NCBI GenBank assembly: GCA_959601495.1
Contig: CAUGPT010000046.1
Coordinates: forward strand, 1-15,721
DNA from: Avispirillum sp959601495
Lineage (GTDB): Bacteria > Bacillota > Clostridia > Oscillospirales > CAG-272
Direction: 5' to 3'
Length of the DNA stretch: 15,721 nt
Part shown: positions 1-5,704 of the stretch, one piece after another
How the letters are laid out: each line of letters starts with the position of its first letter
Numbering within the stretch: the first letter of the stretch is position 1
Notes under the pieces: generated by a model
What the model was told of the DNA's origin: nothing
Database searches by the model: none
The model's input: only the letters and a program-made list of their open reading frames with translations
Translations under genes and position numbers: made by a program

Positions 1-4
1 GCAC

Positions 5-41
5 GGAGAAAAGCGGGCGACAGCTCGACCGCTTTTGCTCC
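5..41. other. Bulged 12-bp hairpin
   Basis: GGAG AAAAGCGG pairs with CCGCTTTT-g-CTCC, giving 12 base pairs with one bulged G (37) around a 12-nt loop (17-28). The 3' arm is T-rich and it may be the terminator of a gene lying left of the window. No T-run follows the stem, so that role is uncertain. Confidence 0.4.
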
Positions 42-49
42 ATAGGTCG

Positions 50-265
50 GGGGAGTGTGAGGGCGGCTACTGCCGGGACAGTAGCCCCCTCACATCCTTT
101 ACATGCGTTCGGCAAGTTGACGACAAAGTTTGAATTGCTATACCAATTCCGAAAAGGCGAAAGCCAACGCCCGTCCGCGGCTACTTACGGAAAAGTAGTC
201 CCTTCACGTCCTTCTCTCTTACGTTCGGTAAGCTGACCACAAAGTTTGAAGTGCTTTTTCAAACG
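50..265 (-). repeat. Two-unit hairpin element A, left copy (inverted relative to 5052-5271)
   Basis: Read on the minus strand this matches 5052-5271 along nearly all its length. It consists of two related units of about 115 nt, each starting with CAAACTTT (minus-strand reading of 241-250 and 125-132), followed by a GTCA(G/A)CTT box and a GACGTGAAGGGACT- or GATGTGAGGGGGCT-type hairpin. The outer unit folds into TGTGAGGG-(bulged C64)-GGCTACTG paired with CAGTAGCC-CCCTCACA, 16 base pairs around a 6-nt loop (56-94). The inner unit (181-199) has CTACTT/AAGTAG around the loop ACGGAA. Between the units lies a small GAATT/AATTC hairpin, conserved in both copies. Confidence 0.75.
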
Positions 266-268
266 TAA

Positions 269-297
269 AAACAAGGCTGCCGTCGGCAGCCTTGTTT
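269..297 (-). terminator. Terminator-like hairpin of element copy 1
   Basis: AAACAAGGCTGCC pairs perfectly with GGCAGCCTTGTTT around the triloop GTC. On the minus strand it is followed by further T residues, and it is the most distal module from the mecA-like gene. A-tracts on one side and T-tracts on the other could let it work in both directions. The identical stem recurs at 5595-5621 and 15676-15702. Confidence 0.7.
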
Positions 298-348
298 GCT
301 ATCTATGCTTGATAGTCTGAAACCTATCCAGTTCGGTTTTTTCGGGTC

Positions 349-383
349 CTTAGGGTTCTTTTCCCCAAAAAAAGAACCCTAAG
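349..383 (-). other. Variable-sequence conserved-pairing stem, copy 1
   Basis: CTTAGGGTTCTTTT (349-362) pairs fully with AAAAGAACCCTAAG (370-383) around a 7-nt loop. The equivalent stem in the other two copies has a different sequence (CTCG-x-GGACTTTT paired with AAAAGTCC-x-CGAG) at the same place, so pairing rather than sequence is kept. Confidence 0.75.
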
Positions 384-496
384 TGGGGCATGGGGCGAAG
401 CCCCATATATAATGGTTCTCGGTCGGGGCATGGGGCGAAGCCCCATATACAATCACCGCACGGTCGGAGCGCGAGGCGGAGCCCCGCATATATTCC

Positions 497-1069
497 CTAC
501 GCCAGTGTTCCCATGCGGCGGACTGCGTCGGCGCATATAAGCCTGCAGTGCTCCGCGAGATAATACTTTGCTCCGCCGTACAGGCGCGCCGCGCCGAACT
601 CGCACATATCCCCCCGTTCCTCGCCGAGCTCAAGATAATACGCCCGCCGCTCATTATCCGCCCAGAGGCGGCTCTCCCCGACGCCGCCTGCGCACATAAG
701 CTTGCGGCAGGCAGCCAGAAGGTTTTCCATACTGTCGAACATATAAATATGCTTTTGCGATCTATGTACGTGCTGCTCCGTCGGCTGAGTGTATTCGCCG
801 TACGGCAGCTGTGTTATGAACATTTCACAGCCTCCTCCTTTTGAAGCAAACATCCGTATCAGCATCCGCTGCGCGCCGTCGTCTCTGTCGCCGCCGCACA
901 TATCCTCGCCGACGGACGCCGCGGCGTCACGCGCGATCCTGCGGAGCGCTTCGTCGGAGACTTCGGGCTCTTCGCCGAGAGCCGCCTCGGAGCCGATATG
1001 ATATTTTGCCATATCCTCATTTGTGAGAACTACCATTATTTTGCCTTTGTCGATCTTTATAACATCCAC
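497..1069 (-). CDS. mecA: MecA-like adaptor protein (ClpC/competence regulator family)
   Basis: A 190-residue protein with the two-part MecA layout. The N-terminal section (1-90) opens with the family pattern (VIKIDKGKIMVVLTNEDM) and ends with a GGCEMFITQ strand at 79-87. An acidic linker follows, then a C-terminal domain (107-190) with YMFDSMENLLAACRKL, a tyrosine-rich strand (RRAYYLELG), EFGAARL and a closing LAEHCRLICADAVRRM helix. MecA family proteins bind AAA+ ClpC and deliver substrates for proteolysis, classically the competence factor ComK in Bacillus; the Clostridia targets are not known from this sequence. The start is GTG at 1069, preceded by AGGA with 7-nt spacing; an ATG four bases further in is out of frame. 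The gene diverges from feoB. The stop codon lies directly beside repeat element copy 1. Similarity was judged by eye and the family is divergent. Confidence 0.72.
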   Translation of the reverse strand: MDVIKIDKGKIMVVLTNEDMAKYHIGSEAALGEEPEVSDEALRRIARDAAASVGEDMCGGDRDDGAQRMLIRMFASKGGGCEMFITQLPYGEYTQPTEQHVHRSQKHIYMFDSMENLLAACRKLMCAGGVGESRLWADNERRAYYLELGEERGDMCEFGAARLYGGAKYYLAEHCRLICADAVRRMGTLA

Positions 1070-1131
1070 TTTTTTATCCTGCCGTTTTCCGCTTCGGATA
1101 TACAGAAGCTTTTTTACACATCCTTTATACC

Positions 1132-1137
1132 ATTATA
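1132..1137 (-). promoter_or_regulatory. Candidate -10 box of the mecA-like gene
   Basis: TATAAT on the minus strand, about 62 nt upstream of the GTG start at 1069. No good -35 hexamer is found at 16-18 nt. A TTGACT overlaps just upstream of the box but is much too close. The call rests mainly on the perfect -10. Confidence 0.4.
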
Positions 1138-1157
1138 GTCAAAACCGACACCCGTTG

Positions 1158-1177
1158 GTACCATCAATTTATGGCAC
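1158..1177. promoter_or_regulatory. Inverted repeat between mecA-like gene and feoB
   Basis: GTACCAT (1158-1164) and ATGGCAC (1171-1177) form a 7-bp inverted repeat with one mismatch and a 6-nt spacer, in the divergent mecA/feoB region. It could be an operator. It does not resemble a consensus Fur or DtxR/IdeR box, so a link to iron control is not shown. Confidence 0.25.
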
Positions 1178-1324
1178 TCGAGGCAATTTGAGCCGCGGAT
1201 GTGTCGCCGCGCACAGGGCACGAATAACATAATAGTATATACGGCGAAGAGCGGCCGCGGGCACTTTTCGCCGACACGCAACTCTGCGCGCCGCTCTCGG
1301 CGCGGGAAAGGTACGGATCACTAT

Positions 1325-3448
1325 ATGAATACTGACAGCTGCGGCAGGGACCTCTCCGCGCCCGACGGCAAGGCGGCAGTGCGCACCGTTGCCCTTGCGG
1401 GGAACCCGAATGTGGGCAAAAGCACCGTTTTCAACGCGCTGACGGGCATGAATCAGCATACGGGCAACTGGCCCGGAAAGACCGTATCGGTCGCAAGCGG
1501 CACATACACTTTCGGCGGACGGCAGTATCGCCTTGTGGATATACCCGGTACATATTCTCTCTCAACGCACTCCGCCGAGGAGGACGTTGCCCGCGATTTT
1601 ATATGCTTCGGCGGCTGCGACGCTGCCGTCGTTGTATGCGACGCCTCATGCCTTGAGCGCAACCTCAACCTTGTTCTGCAGGTGGCGCAGGCGGCGCCGA
1701 GAACGGTGGTGTGCGTAAATCTTATGGACGAAGCACGGCGAAAAGGCATCGAAACAGCCCTTTGCGCGCTTGAAAAGGAGCTGGGGGTCGCCGTCGTCGG
1801 CACGGTGGCGCGCAAAAAGCGGACGCTTCGCGAGCTCGTTTCAAAAATATCCCGTGCGGCGGACAGCGGGAGCCGTGAGCGGCTTTGTATCGGATATCCC
1901 GAACCCGTGGAGGCGGCTGTGGCAGCGGGTATCGGCGAAGTTGCGACGGCGCTTGCGGAGTACGGTTCGTCCCTTGACGCGCGCTGGGTCATGCTGCGCC
2001 TTATTGAGAGTGACGCGGGCTTTGCAGACGCCATGCGCCGCGGCATTGCGGAAGATTTTTTCGAAAATGCGCACGTAAAGAAAGCAATGCTTTGCGCCCG
2101 CGGGGTGTTTGAAGAAGCGGATACGGACATATCGGAGGCGGGAGATATCATAGCATCGGCTCTTGTGCGAAAAAGCGAGGAGATATGCCGCCGCGTTGTG
2201 AAAACAGGTAAAAAAAGCAGTTTTGACGCGCGCCTTGACCGCGTACTGTGCGGACGCTTCACCGCCTATCCCGTCATGCTCATGCTTTTGTGCTTTATAT
2301 TCTGGCTGACCCTCGTGGGAGCAAACTATCCTTCGCAGGCGCTGTCGGCGCTGCTTCTGGGTCTTGAGGACAAATTTTTCGTCCTGCTGTCCTCTGCGGG
2401 CATCGGCGAGCGCATATGCGAAGCCATAGTTTTCGGCGCGTACCGCGTGCTGGCATGGGTCGTGTCGGTCATGCTGCCGCCTATGGCTATATTTTTCCCG
2501 CTGTTCACCCTGCTTGAAGATTTCGGATATCTGCCGCGCATAGCGTACAATCTCGACAGACCTTTTCAGCGCTGCCGCGCCTGCGGCAAACAGGCGCTGA
2601 CCATGTGCATGGGGTTCGGCTGCAACGCCGCGGGAGTCGTCGGCTGCAGAATCATAGATTCGCCCCGGGAGCGGCTGCTTGCGCTGCTTACAAACAACTT
2701 TATCCCGTGCAACGGCCGTCTGCCCATGATGCTGACGCTTATATGCGTGTTTTTCACCTCAGGCGGCACGCCGAACGCGGCATCCGTTCTTATACTGTGC
2801 GCGGTCATATTGGTCGGAGTCGGCGCGACGTTCGGAGTTACACGGCTTTTATCGGCAACGCTTCTGAGGGGAAAGCCTTCATCGTTCACACTGGAGCTGC
2901 CGCCGTACCGCGTGCCCCAGGTGGGAAAGGTCATAGTGCGCAGCGTGTTTGACAGAACGCTGTATGTCCTCGGCAGAGCCGCGGCGATCGCGGCTCCCGC
3001 GGGGCTTATTATATGGCTTTGCGCAAATGTGCAGGTGGGCAATGACAGCATTCTGGGGCATATGTGCGCTTTTCTCGAGCCGCTCGGCTCGCTTATGGGG
3101 CTTGACGGCACCGTGCTTGCGGCGTTTATCCTGGGGCTTCCCGCCAACGAGATCGTCGTTCCCGTAATGCTTATGGGATATATGTCGGGCGCGACGCTTA
3201 CGGATGTTTCCGGCGCGGCGCAGATCGGCGGGATACTCGCAGCCAACGGCTGGACGCCCGTGACCGCCGTATGTATGCTGATATTCACGCTTATGCACTG
3301 GCCGTGCTCCACAACGCTCATTACGGTATACAAAGAAACGCGCAGCGTAAAGTGGACGCTTGCGGCGGCGCTTGTGCCGAGCGTCTGCGGCTTTGCGCTG
3401 TGCTGTGCGGTAAACGGCGCGGCGCATCTTATACAATATCTCATGTAG
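1325..3448 (+). CDS. feoB: FeoB-type ferrous iron transporter
   Basis: A 707-residue protein with an N-terminal GTPase and a polytopic membrane domain, the FeoB layout for Fe(II) uptake at the inner membrane. G1 is GNPNVGKST (26-34), the G2 region TGNWPGKTV (46-54), G3 DIPG (72-75) and G4 NLMD (132-135). The helical linker covers about 165-290 and membrane segments fill about 310-707. The pore region has FGCNAAGVVGCRIID and IPCNGRLPM in place of the commoner GCNVPAI and CSARLPV, a variant I associate with a Bacillota FeoB subgroup. A late HWPCSTT is retained. The ATG at 1325 was chosen; upstream codons are Arg-rich and do not look coding. Its ribosome site is poor (AAAGG 12-13 nt away). GTG at 1379, after AAGG at 5 nt, is an alternative start just before the GTPase fold. 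No feoA is adjacent. Confidence in the family is high. Confidence 0.93.
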   Translation: MNTDSCGRDLSAPDGKAAVRTVALAGNPNVGKSTVFNALTGMNQHTGNWPGKTVSVASGTYTFGGRQYRLVDIPGTYSLSTHSAEEDVARDFICFGGCDAAVVVCDASCLERNLNLVLQVAQAAPRTVVCVNLMDEARRKGIETALCALEKELGVAVVGTVARKKRTLRELVSKISRAADSGSRERLCIGYPEPVEAAVAAGIGEVATALAEYGSSLDARWVMLRLIESDAGFADAMRRGIAEDFFENAHVKKAMLCARGVFEEADTDISEAGDIIASALVRKSEEICRRVVKTGKKSSFDARLDRVLCGRFTAYPVMLMLLCFIFWLTLVGANYPSQALSALLLGLEDKFFVLLSSAGIGERICEAIVFGAYRVLAWVVSVMLPPMAIFFPLFTLLEDFGYLPRIAYNLDRPFQRCRACGKQALTMCMGFGCNAAGVVGCRIIDSPRERLLALLTNNFIPCNGRLPMMLTLICVFFTSGGTPNAASVLILCAVILVGVGATFGVTRLLSATLLRGKPSSFTLELPPYRVPQVGKVIVRSVFDRTLYVLGRAAAIAAPAGLIIWLCANVQVGNDSILGHMCAFLEPLGSLMGLDGTVLAAFILGLPANEIVVPVMLMGYMSGATLTDVSGAAQIGGILAANGWTPVTAVCMLIFTLMHWPCSTTLITVYKETRSVKWTLAAALVPSVCGFALCCAVNGAAHLIQYLM

Positions 3449-3453
3449 ATACT

Positions 3454-3477
3454 CCCCGCGCCTTTTTCGGCGCGGGG
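3454..3477 (+). terminator. Hairpin terminator candidate after feoB
   Basis: CCCCGCGCC pairs with GGCGCGGGG around TTTTTC, 5 nt after the feoB stop codon. The 9-bp stem is strong, but only a short TTT follows after GCG, so termination efficiency is uncertain. Confidence 0.55.
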
Positions 3478-3495
3478 GCGTTTGCGCAGTGCTGC

Positions 3496-3558
3496 GCGGC
3501 AGAGCGGAAGATAATATGCGCAGCGCCTCGGCGCGGCGTATATGCAAAGCGCTGCCGC
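3496..3558. other. Large imperfect hairpin
   Basis: The outer stem GCGGCAG/CTGCCGC (3496-3502 with 3552-3558) encloses an inner 14-bp stem (3514-3527 with 3530-3543) with one mismatch and one G-T pair. It could be an RNA structure or a repeat unit. No second copy was seen in the window. Confidence 0.4.
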
Positions 3559-3747
3559 ACTGCCTCGGAATAATTACGCAGCGGCGGCAATTGCGCCGTT
3601 CTGCGGCTTTTCCCAAAGCGGCGCTTCGTGCCGCCTGCGCCATTTCATACCGCGGGCGGGGCACTGTCCGCAGCGGGTATTTCTCTCTGACGGCGCCCAC
3701 CCCATGATCCGGTCCGGCGGTATGACAGAGATCGCCGCAATACCCTT

Positions 3748-3776
3748 TTGACCCGCATGTGCCGCGTGCATATAAT
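3748..3776 (+). promoter_or_regulatory. Near-consensus sigma-A promoter for the binding-protein gene
   Basis: TTGACC at 3748-3753, a 17-nt spacer, then a perfect TATAAT at 3771-3776. Transcription would start near 3783 and leave a leader of about 70 nt before the ATG at 3853. This places the gene in its own transcription unit and argues against coding sequence upstream of 3853. Confidence 0.75.
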
Positions 3777-3852
3777 ATTCGGCGGCGGCATATATATAGT
3801 TGTAGTATCAAAGTCGGGCGTGCGCCGATACAAAGCGAAAAGGGGCGATATT

Positions 3853-4929
3853 ATGAGAAAAACCGCATTACTTTGTTTGTGTGCCTGTTTACTGTTTACG
3901 GCGGCTGTTTGCTTTTGCTCCTGCAAAGCCGAGGGCGGCACCGCGGCTTTGTCGGAGGATGCCGCCGCAAAGACCAAGGTGGGGATAGTCGCCTATCTGT
4001 ACTCCGTCGGAGAGGACAGCGCGGATATTATGAAAAATGCCGTGTCGGACGAGCTGTCGGAGCGGCTCGGCGGCACGGCAGAGACGGAATATATGGCGCT
4101 GCGCGACACGGGCGAGGTGCGCGACGTGCTTGAGATGATGTGCCGCGGCTGCGACGCGGTGATAACTCTTGACAATACCTCAACTCTTATCTGCGCCGAG
4201 CTTTACGGCGGCGCCGAGAGAGAAGAATATAAAGCGGAGGCGTTTTTCTGCTGCGCCGACGCGGATACTTCGCAGAAGGCCATGGGCGTCGGAATGAGCG
4301 GCAGCACCTGTGCCGCGGACTGCGCCCGTGCCCTTGCCGAGATCGCCGCAGCCTGCGGGTCTGATGCGCGGGAGCAAAGCCGCAAGCCCGGGATAATCTA
4401 CAACAGCGGATCTCCGACGGCAGCAGAGACGGTCTGCTCCGTGTTTGACAGCGCAGGCCTGGGATACGCCGTATATGCGGCGGACAGCACTTCCGACCTC
4501 TCGATCGCGTCGGCGGAGCTCTGCGGCGTCGGCGCGGGCGCCGTGATAATCCCCTATATGCCGTCGTGGATAGGCGAAGACGCTCTGCCCGCCTGCGGCG
4601 TGCCCGTTTTCTGCGCCGGAGAGATGATAGGAGCGGATCGGGCGATAAGCCTTTGCCCCGATCACGAATTCGGAGCTCGCGCCGCCGCGCGCCTTGCCGC
4701 CGACAGACTTGAAGAGCGCCGCCTTGAAGATGATTCGAGCGATCGCTCCGACGATCAACAATTACCGACCGGCGACGGCGGCGGTCAAAGCACCGCCGCC
4801 CGCGGAGGTACCGCGCCCGAGAGCGTTGTCTGCCCGATAGTGCTTCGCGCAAGCAGGGCGTATCTTGAGCAGTACGGTCTGACACTGCCGGAGCTTTGCG
4901 ACGGTATACGCGCCGATATATCGGAGTGA
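3853..4929 (+). CDS. Putative lipoprotein, ABC-type solute-binding protein (TrpX-like family)
   Basis: A 358-residue exported protein. The N-terminus has MRK, a hydrophobic stretch and a cysteine cluster ending in FCSC, so Cys24 is the likely lipidated residue, though the lipobox is not classical. The mature part follows the two-lobe order of the ABC_sub_bind (tryptophan/unknown substrate) family: KVGIVAYLYSVGED early, a CDAVITLDNTSTL strand, KPGIIYNSGSPTAAETV opening the second lobe, GAGAVIIPYMPSW, then ACGVPVFCAGEMIGADRAISLCPDHEFGARAAA. An acidic, glycine-rich insert lies at about 295-330, followed by a conserved-looking tail. The ATG is preceded by AGGGG at 7 nt. No permease or ATPase lies in the window, so this is an orphan binding protein or a co-opted relative. 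The mature part has about 15 cysteines, odd for an extracytoplasmic protein. The substrate is unknown. Confidence 0.68.
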   Translation: MRKTALLCLCACLLFTAAVCFCSCKAEGGTAALSEDAAAKTKVGIVAYLYSVGEDSADIMKNAVSDELSERLGGTAETEYMALRDTGEVRDVLEMMCRGCDAVITLDNTSTLICAELYGGAEREEYKAEAFFCCADADTSQKAMGVGMSGSTCAADCARALAEIAAACGSDAREQSRKPGIIYNSGSPTAAETVCSVFDSAGLGYAVYAADSTSDLSIASAELCGVGAGAVIIPYMPSWIGEDALPACGVPVFCAGEMIGADRAISLCPDHEFGARAAARLAADRLEERRLEDDSSDRSDDQQLPTGDGGGQSTAARGGTAPESVVCPIVLRASRAYLEQYGLTLPELCDGIRADISE

Positions 4930-4950
4930 TGCGCAGAAACTGCGCATCAC
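4926..4950 (+). other. Perfect 11-bp hairpin overlapping the stop codon
   Basis: GTGATGCGCAG pairs with CTGCGCATCAC around the loop AAA. The TGA stop codon (4927-4929) lies inside the 5' arm. No T-run follows, so it is not a typical intrinsic terminator. It may protect the mRNA 3' end or be a remnant of a repeat. Confidence 0.55.
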
Positions 4951-5051
4951 GTATGCAGCGCTTCGATGGCTTCGATGCTATCCGCACCGCCCGAACCCCC
5001 GTCCACACCCATTCGTCTCTCCGCCGAGGTTTCGAAGCTGTGGACTTTCAG

Positions 5052-5271
5052 TTGCTTTGAAAAGCATTTCAAACTTTATCGTCAGCTTGCGAACGTAAGC
5101 GAGAAGGACGTGAAGGGACTACTTTTCCGTAAGTAGCCACGGACGGGCGCCGGTTTCGGCTTTTCGGAATTGGTATAGCAATTCAAACTTTATGGTCAGC
5201 TTACCGAACGTTAGTGAGAAAGACGTGAAGGGACTGCTTTTCCGTAAGCAGCCCCTTCACACATCCCCGAA
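5052..5271 (+). repeat. Two-unit hairpin element A, right copy
   Basis: Inverted copy of 50-265. Unit 1 begins CAAACTTT at 5070 and unit 2 at 5184, a period of 114 nt. Unit 1 folds CTACTT/AAGTAG (5119-5124 with 5131-5136) and unit 2 CTGCTT/AAGCAG (5234-5239 with 5246-5251), both around TTCCGT. The A-T pair of one is a G-C pair in the other. In unit 2 the stem continues GTGAAGGG/CCCTTCAC after one A-C mismatch, 14 pairs in total (5225-5260). The function is unknown. Confidence 0.75.
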
Positions 5272-5275
5272 TCGG

Positions 5276-5320
5276 TCCAAGAAAGGAGATGAGGGAGCCG
5301 CCCTCCTCTCCTCTCTTGGA
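5276..5320. other. Hairpin with two symmetric 2x2 internal loops
   Basis: TCCAAGA/TCTTGGA, then GGAG/CTCC, then GAGGG/CCCTC around the loop AGCCG, each helix separated by two unpaired bases on both sides. The regular spacing suggests a folded RNA or DNA hairpin at the edge of element A rather than a terminator. Confidence 0.45.
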
Positions 5321-5474
5321 AATCTCACCTCACCACCTCGGCGGTTGGAGCGAGTGTAAGAACAAAGCGAGTGCTCCAAGCCCGAGAGATTCGACGAATT
5401 GGCTTTAGCGCGATTTATAGACACGATTTACGTTTTACTTGCGAAATATGCAGCGCCGCCCTGATAGATAGCAG

Positions 5475-5502
5475 AAGCAAGCTCGAAAGGACGAGCTTGC
5501 TT
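5475..5502 (+). terminator. Terminator-like hairpin on the plus strand
   Basis: AAGCAAGCTCG pairs perfectly with CGAGCTTGCTT around a 6-nt loop and is followed on the plus strand by a T-rich tail (TGATTTGTTT). It would end plus-strand transcription about 550 nt after the binding-protein stop codon, so element A would be part of that transcript. Confidence 0.55.
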
Positions 5503-5594
5503 TGATTTGTTTCGCGGCTTATTTTTTTGACTTCGGACTTGTAGTTTCCAAATTTCGTCGGAGAAACTGTAAGAACAGCTTGCGCTAAACAAAT

Positions 5595-5621
5595 AACAAG
5601 GCTGCCGTCGGCAGCCTTGTT
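5595..5621 (-). terminator. Terminator-like hairpin of element copy 2
   Basis: AACAAGGCTGCC/GGCAGCCTTGTT with triloop GTC, same stem as at 269-297 and 15676-15702. On the minus strand it continues into ATTTGTTT. It is the likely 3' end of the pth-mfd-foldase-nadE transcript, and could also act on plus-strand readthrough. Confidence 0.7.
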
Positions 5622-5672
5622 TGCTATCTGTATTTGATAGCCTGAAACCTATGCAGTTTGGTTTTTTCGGGT

Positions 5673-5704
5673 CTCGGGGACTTTTGGGGAGAAAAGTCCT
5701 CGAG
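5673..5704 (-). other. Variable-sequence conserved-pairing stem, copy 2
   Basis: CTCG-x-GGACTTTT (5673-5685) pairs with AAAAGTCC-x-CGAG (5692-5704) around a 6-nt loop. The unmatched position is G opposite T on the plus strand and A opposite C on the minus strand. It is identical to copy 3 and almost unrelated in sequence to copy 1, at the same place in the element. Confidence 0.7.

Larger units (their letters stand above)
1..496. other. Non-coding region with dense hairpin repeats
   Basis: No credible gene is seen here. The stretch holds, in order, a bulged hairpin (5-41), a two-unit hairpin element (about 50-265) and a complete copy of a modular 3'-end element (269-496) lying against the stop codon of the minus-strand mecA-like gene. 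Short open frames that cross it are made of the repeats themselves and carry no recognisable protein signal. Confidence 0.7.
269..496 (-). repeat. Modular 3'-end hairpin element, copy 1 (downstream of mecA-like gene)
   Basis: Read with the mecA-like gene, the modules run from its stop codon as follows: a GCGGGGC-TCC-GCCTCGC hairpin (487-471), two TGGGGC-TTC-GCCCCA hairpins (445-431 and 405-391) separated by a conserved CCGACCGAGAACCAT spacer, a 14-bp stem (383-370 with 362-349), a conserved ACCCGAAAAAA-CGAACT box, a small CTATC/GATAG hairpin (about 317-301), and the distal AACAAGGCTGCC hairpin (297-269). The same order and orientation relative to the adjacent gene is seen at 5595-5820 and 15426-15702. 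The function is unknown; a structured 3'-UTR, a REP-like DNA element or a small mobile element are all possible. Confidence 0.75.
3449..3852. other. Spacer of about 400 bp between feoB and the binding protein
   Basis: Holds a terminator-like stem (3454-3477), a long imperfect hairpin (3496-3558), a smaller hairpin (3577-3605) and a near-consensus promoter (3748-3776). Open frames crossing 3542-3771 on both strands are short, have no clear start signal and resemble nothing I recognise. A decayed gene fragment cannot be excluded. Confidence 0.6.

Noticed and set aside
379..654. Small minus-strand open frame at the mecA 3' end
   Set aside because: It is made mostly of the hairpin repeat sequence and overlaps the mecA-like gene out of frame.
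1158..1177. Inverted repeat as a Fur box controlling feoB
   Set aside because: Only 7 bp per arm with a mismatch and no resemblance to the Fur consensus; kept only as an unassigned inverted repeat.
1199..1324. N-terminal extension of FeoB by 42 residues
   Set aside because: The extension is Arg/Ser-rich, unlike any FeoB N-terminus, and the GTPase domain begins within about 20 residues of the ATG at 1325.
3574..3771. 65-codon minus-strand frame in the feoB downstream spacer
   Set aside because: No ribosome site, no family recognised, and it overlaps the promoter of the next gene. It could be a decayed fragment but cannot be supported as a gene.
2879..3811. Long minus-strand open frame of 310 codons opposite the feoB 3' half
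   Set aside because: It is Arg/His-rich with no recognisable domain and lies opposite the strongly supported feoB gene and its terminator; a product of GC-rich codon use.
3748..3852. N-terminal extension of the binding protein
   Set aside because: The stretch contains the promoter (3748-3776), and the signal peptide with a good ribosome site starts at 3853.
4187..5008. Minus-strand open frame of 273 codons opposite the binding protein
   Set aside because: Extreme arginine content and no family match; it opposes a gene with a good promoter, ribosome site and signal peptide.
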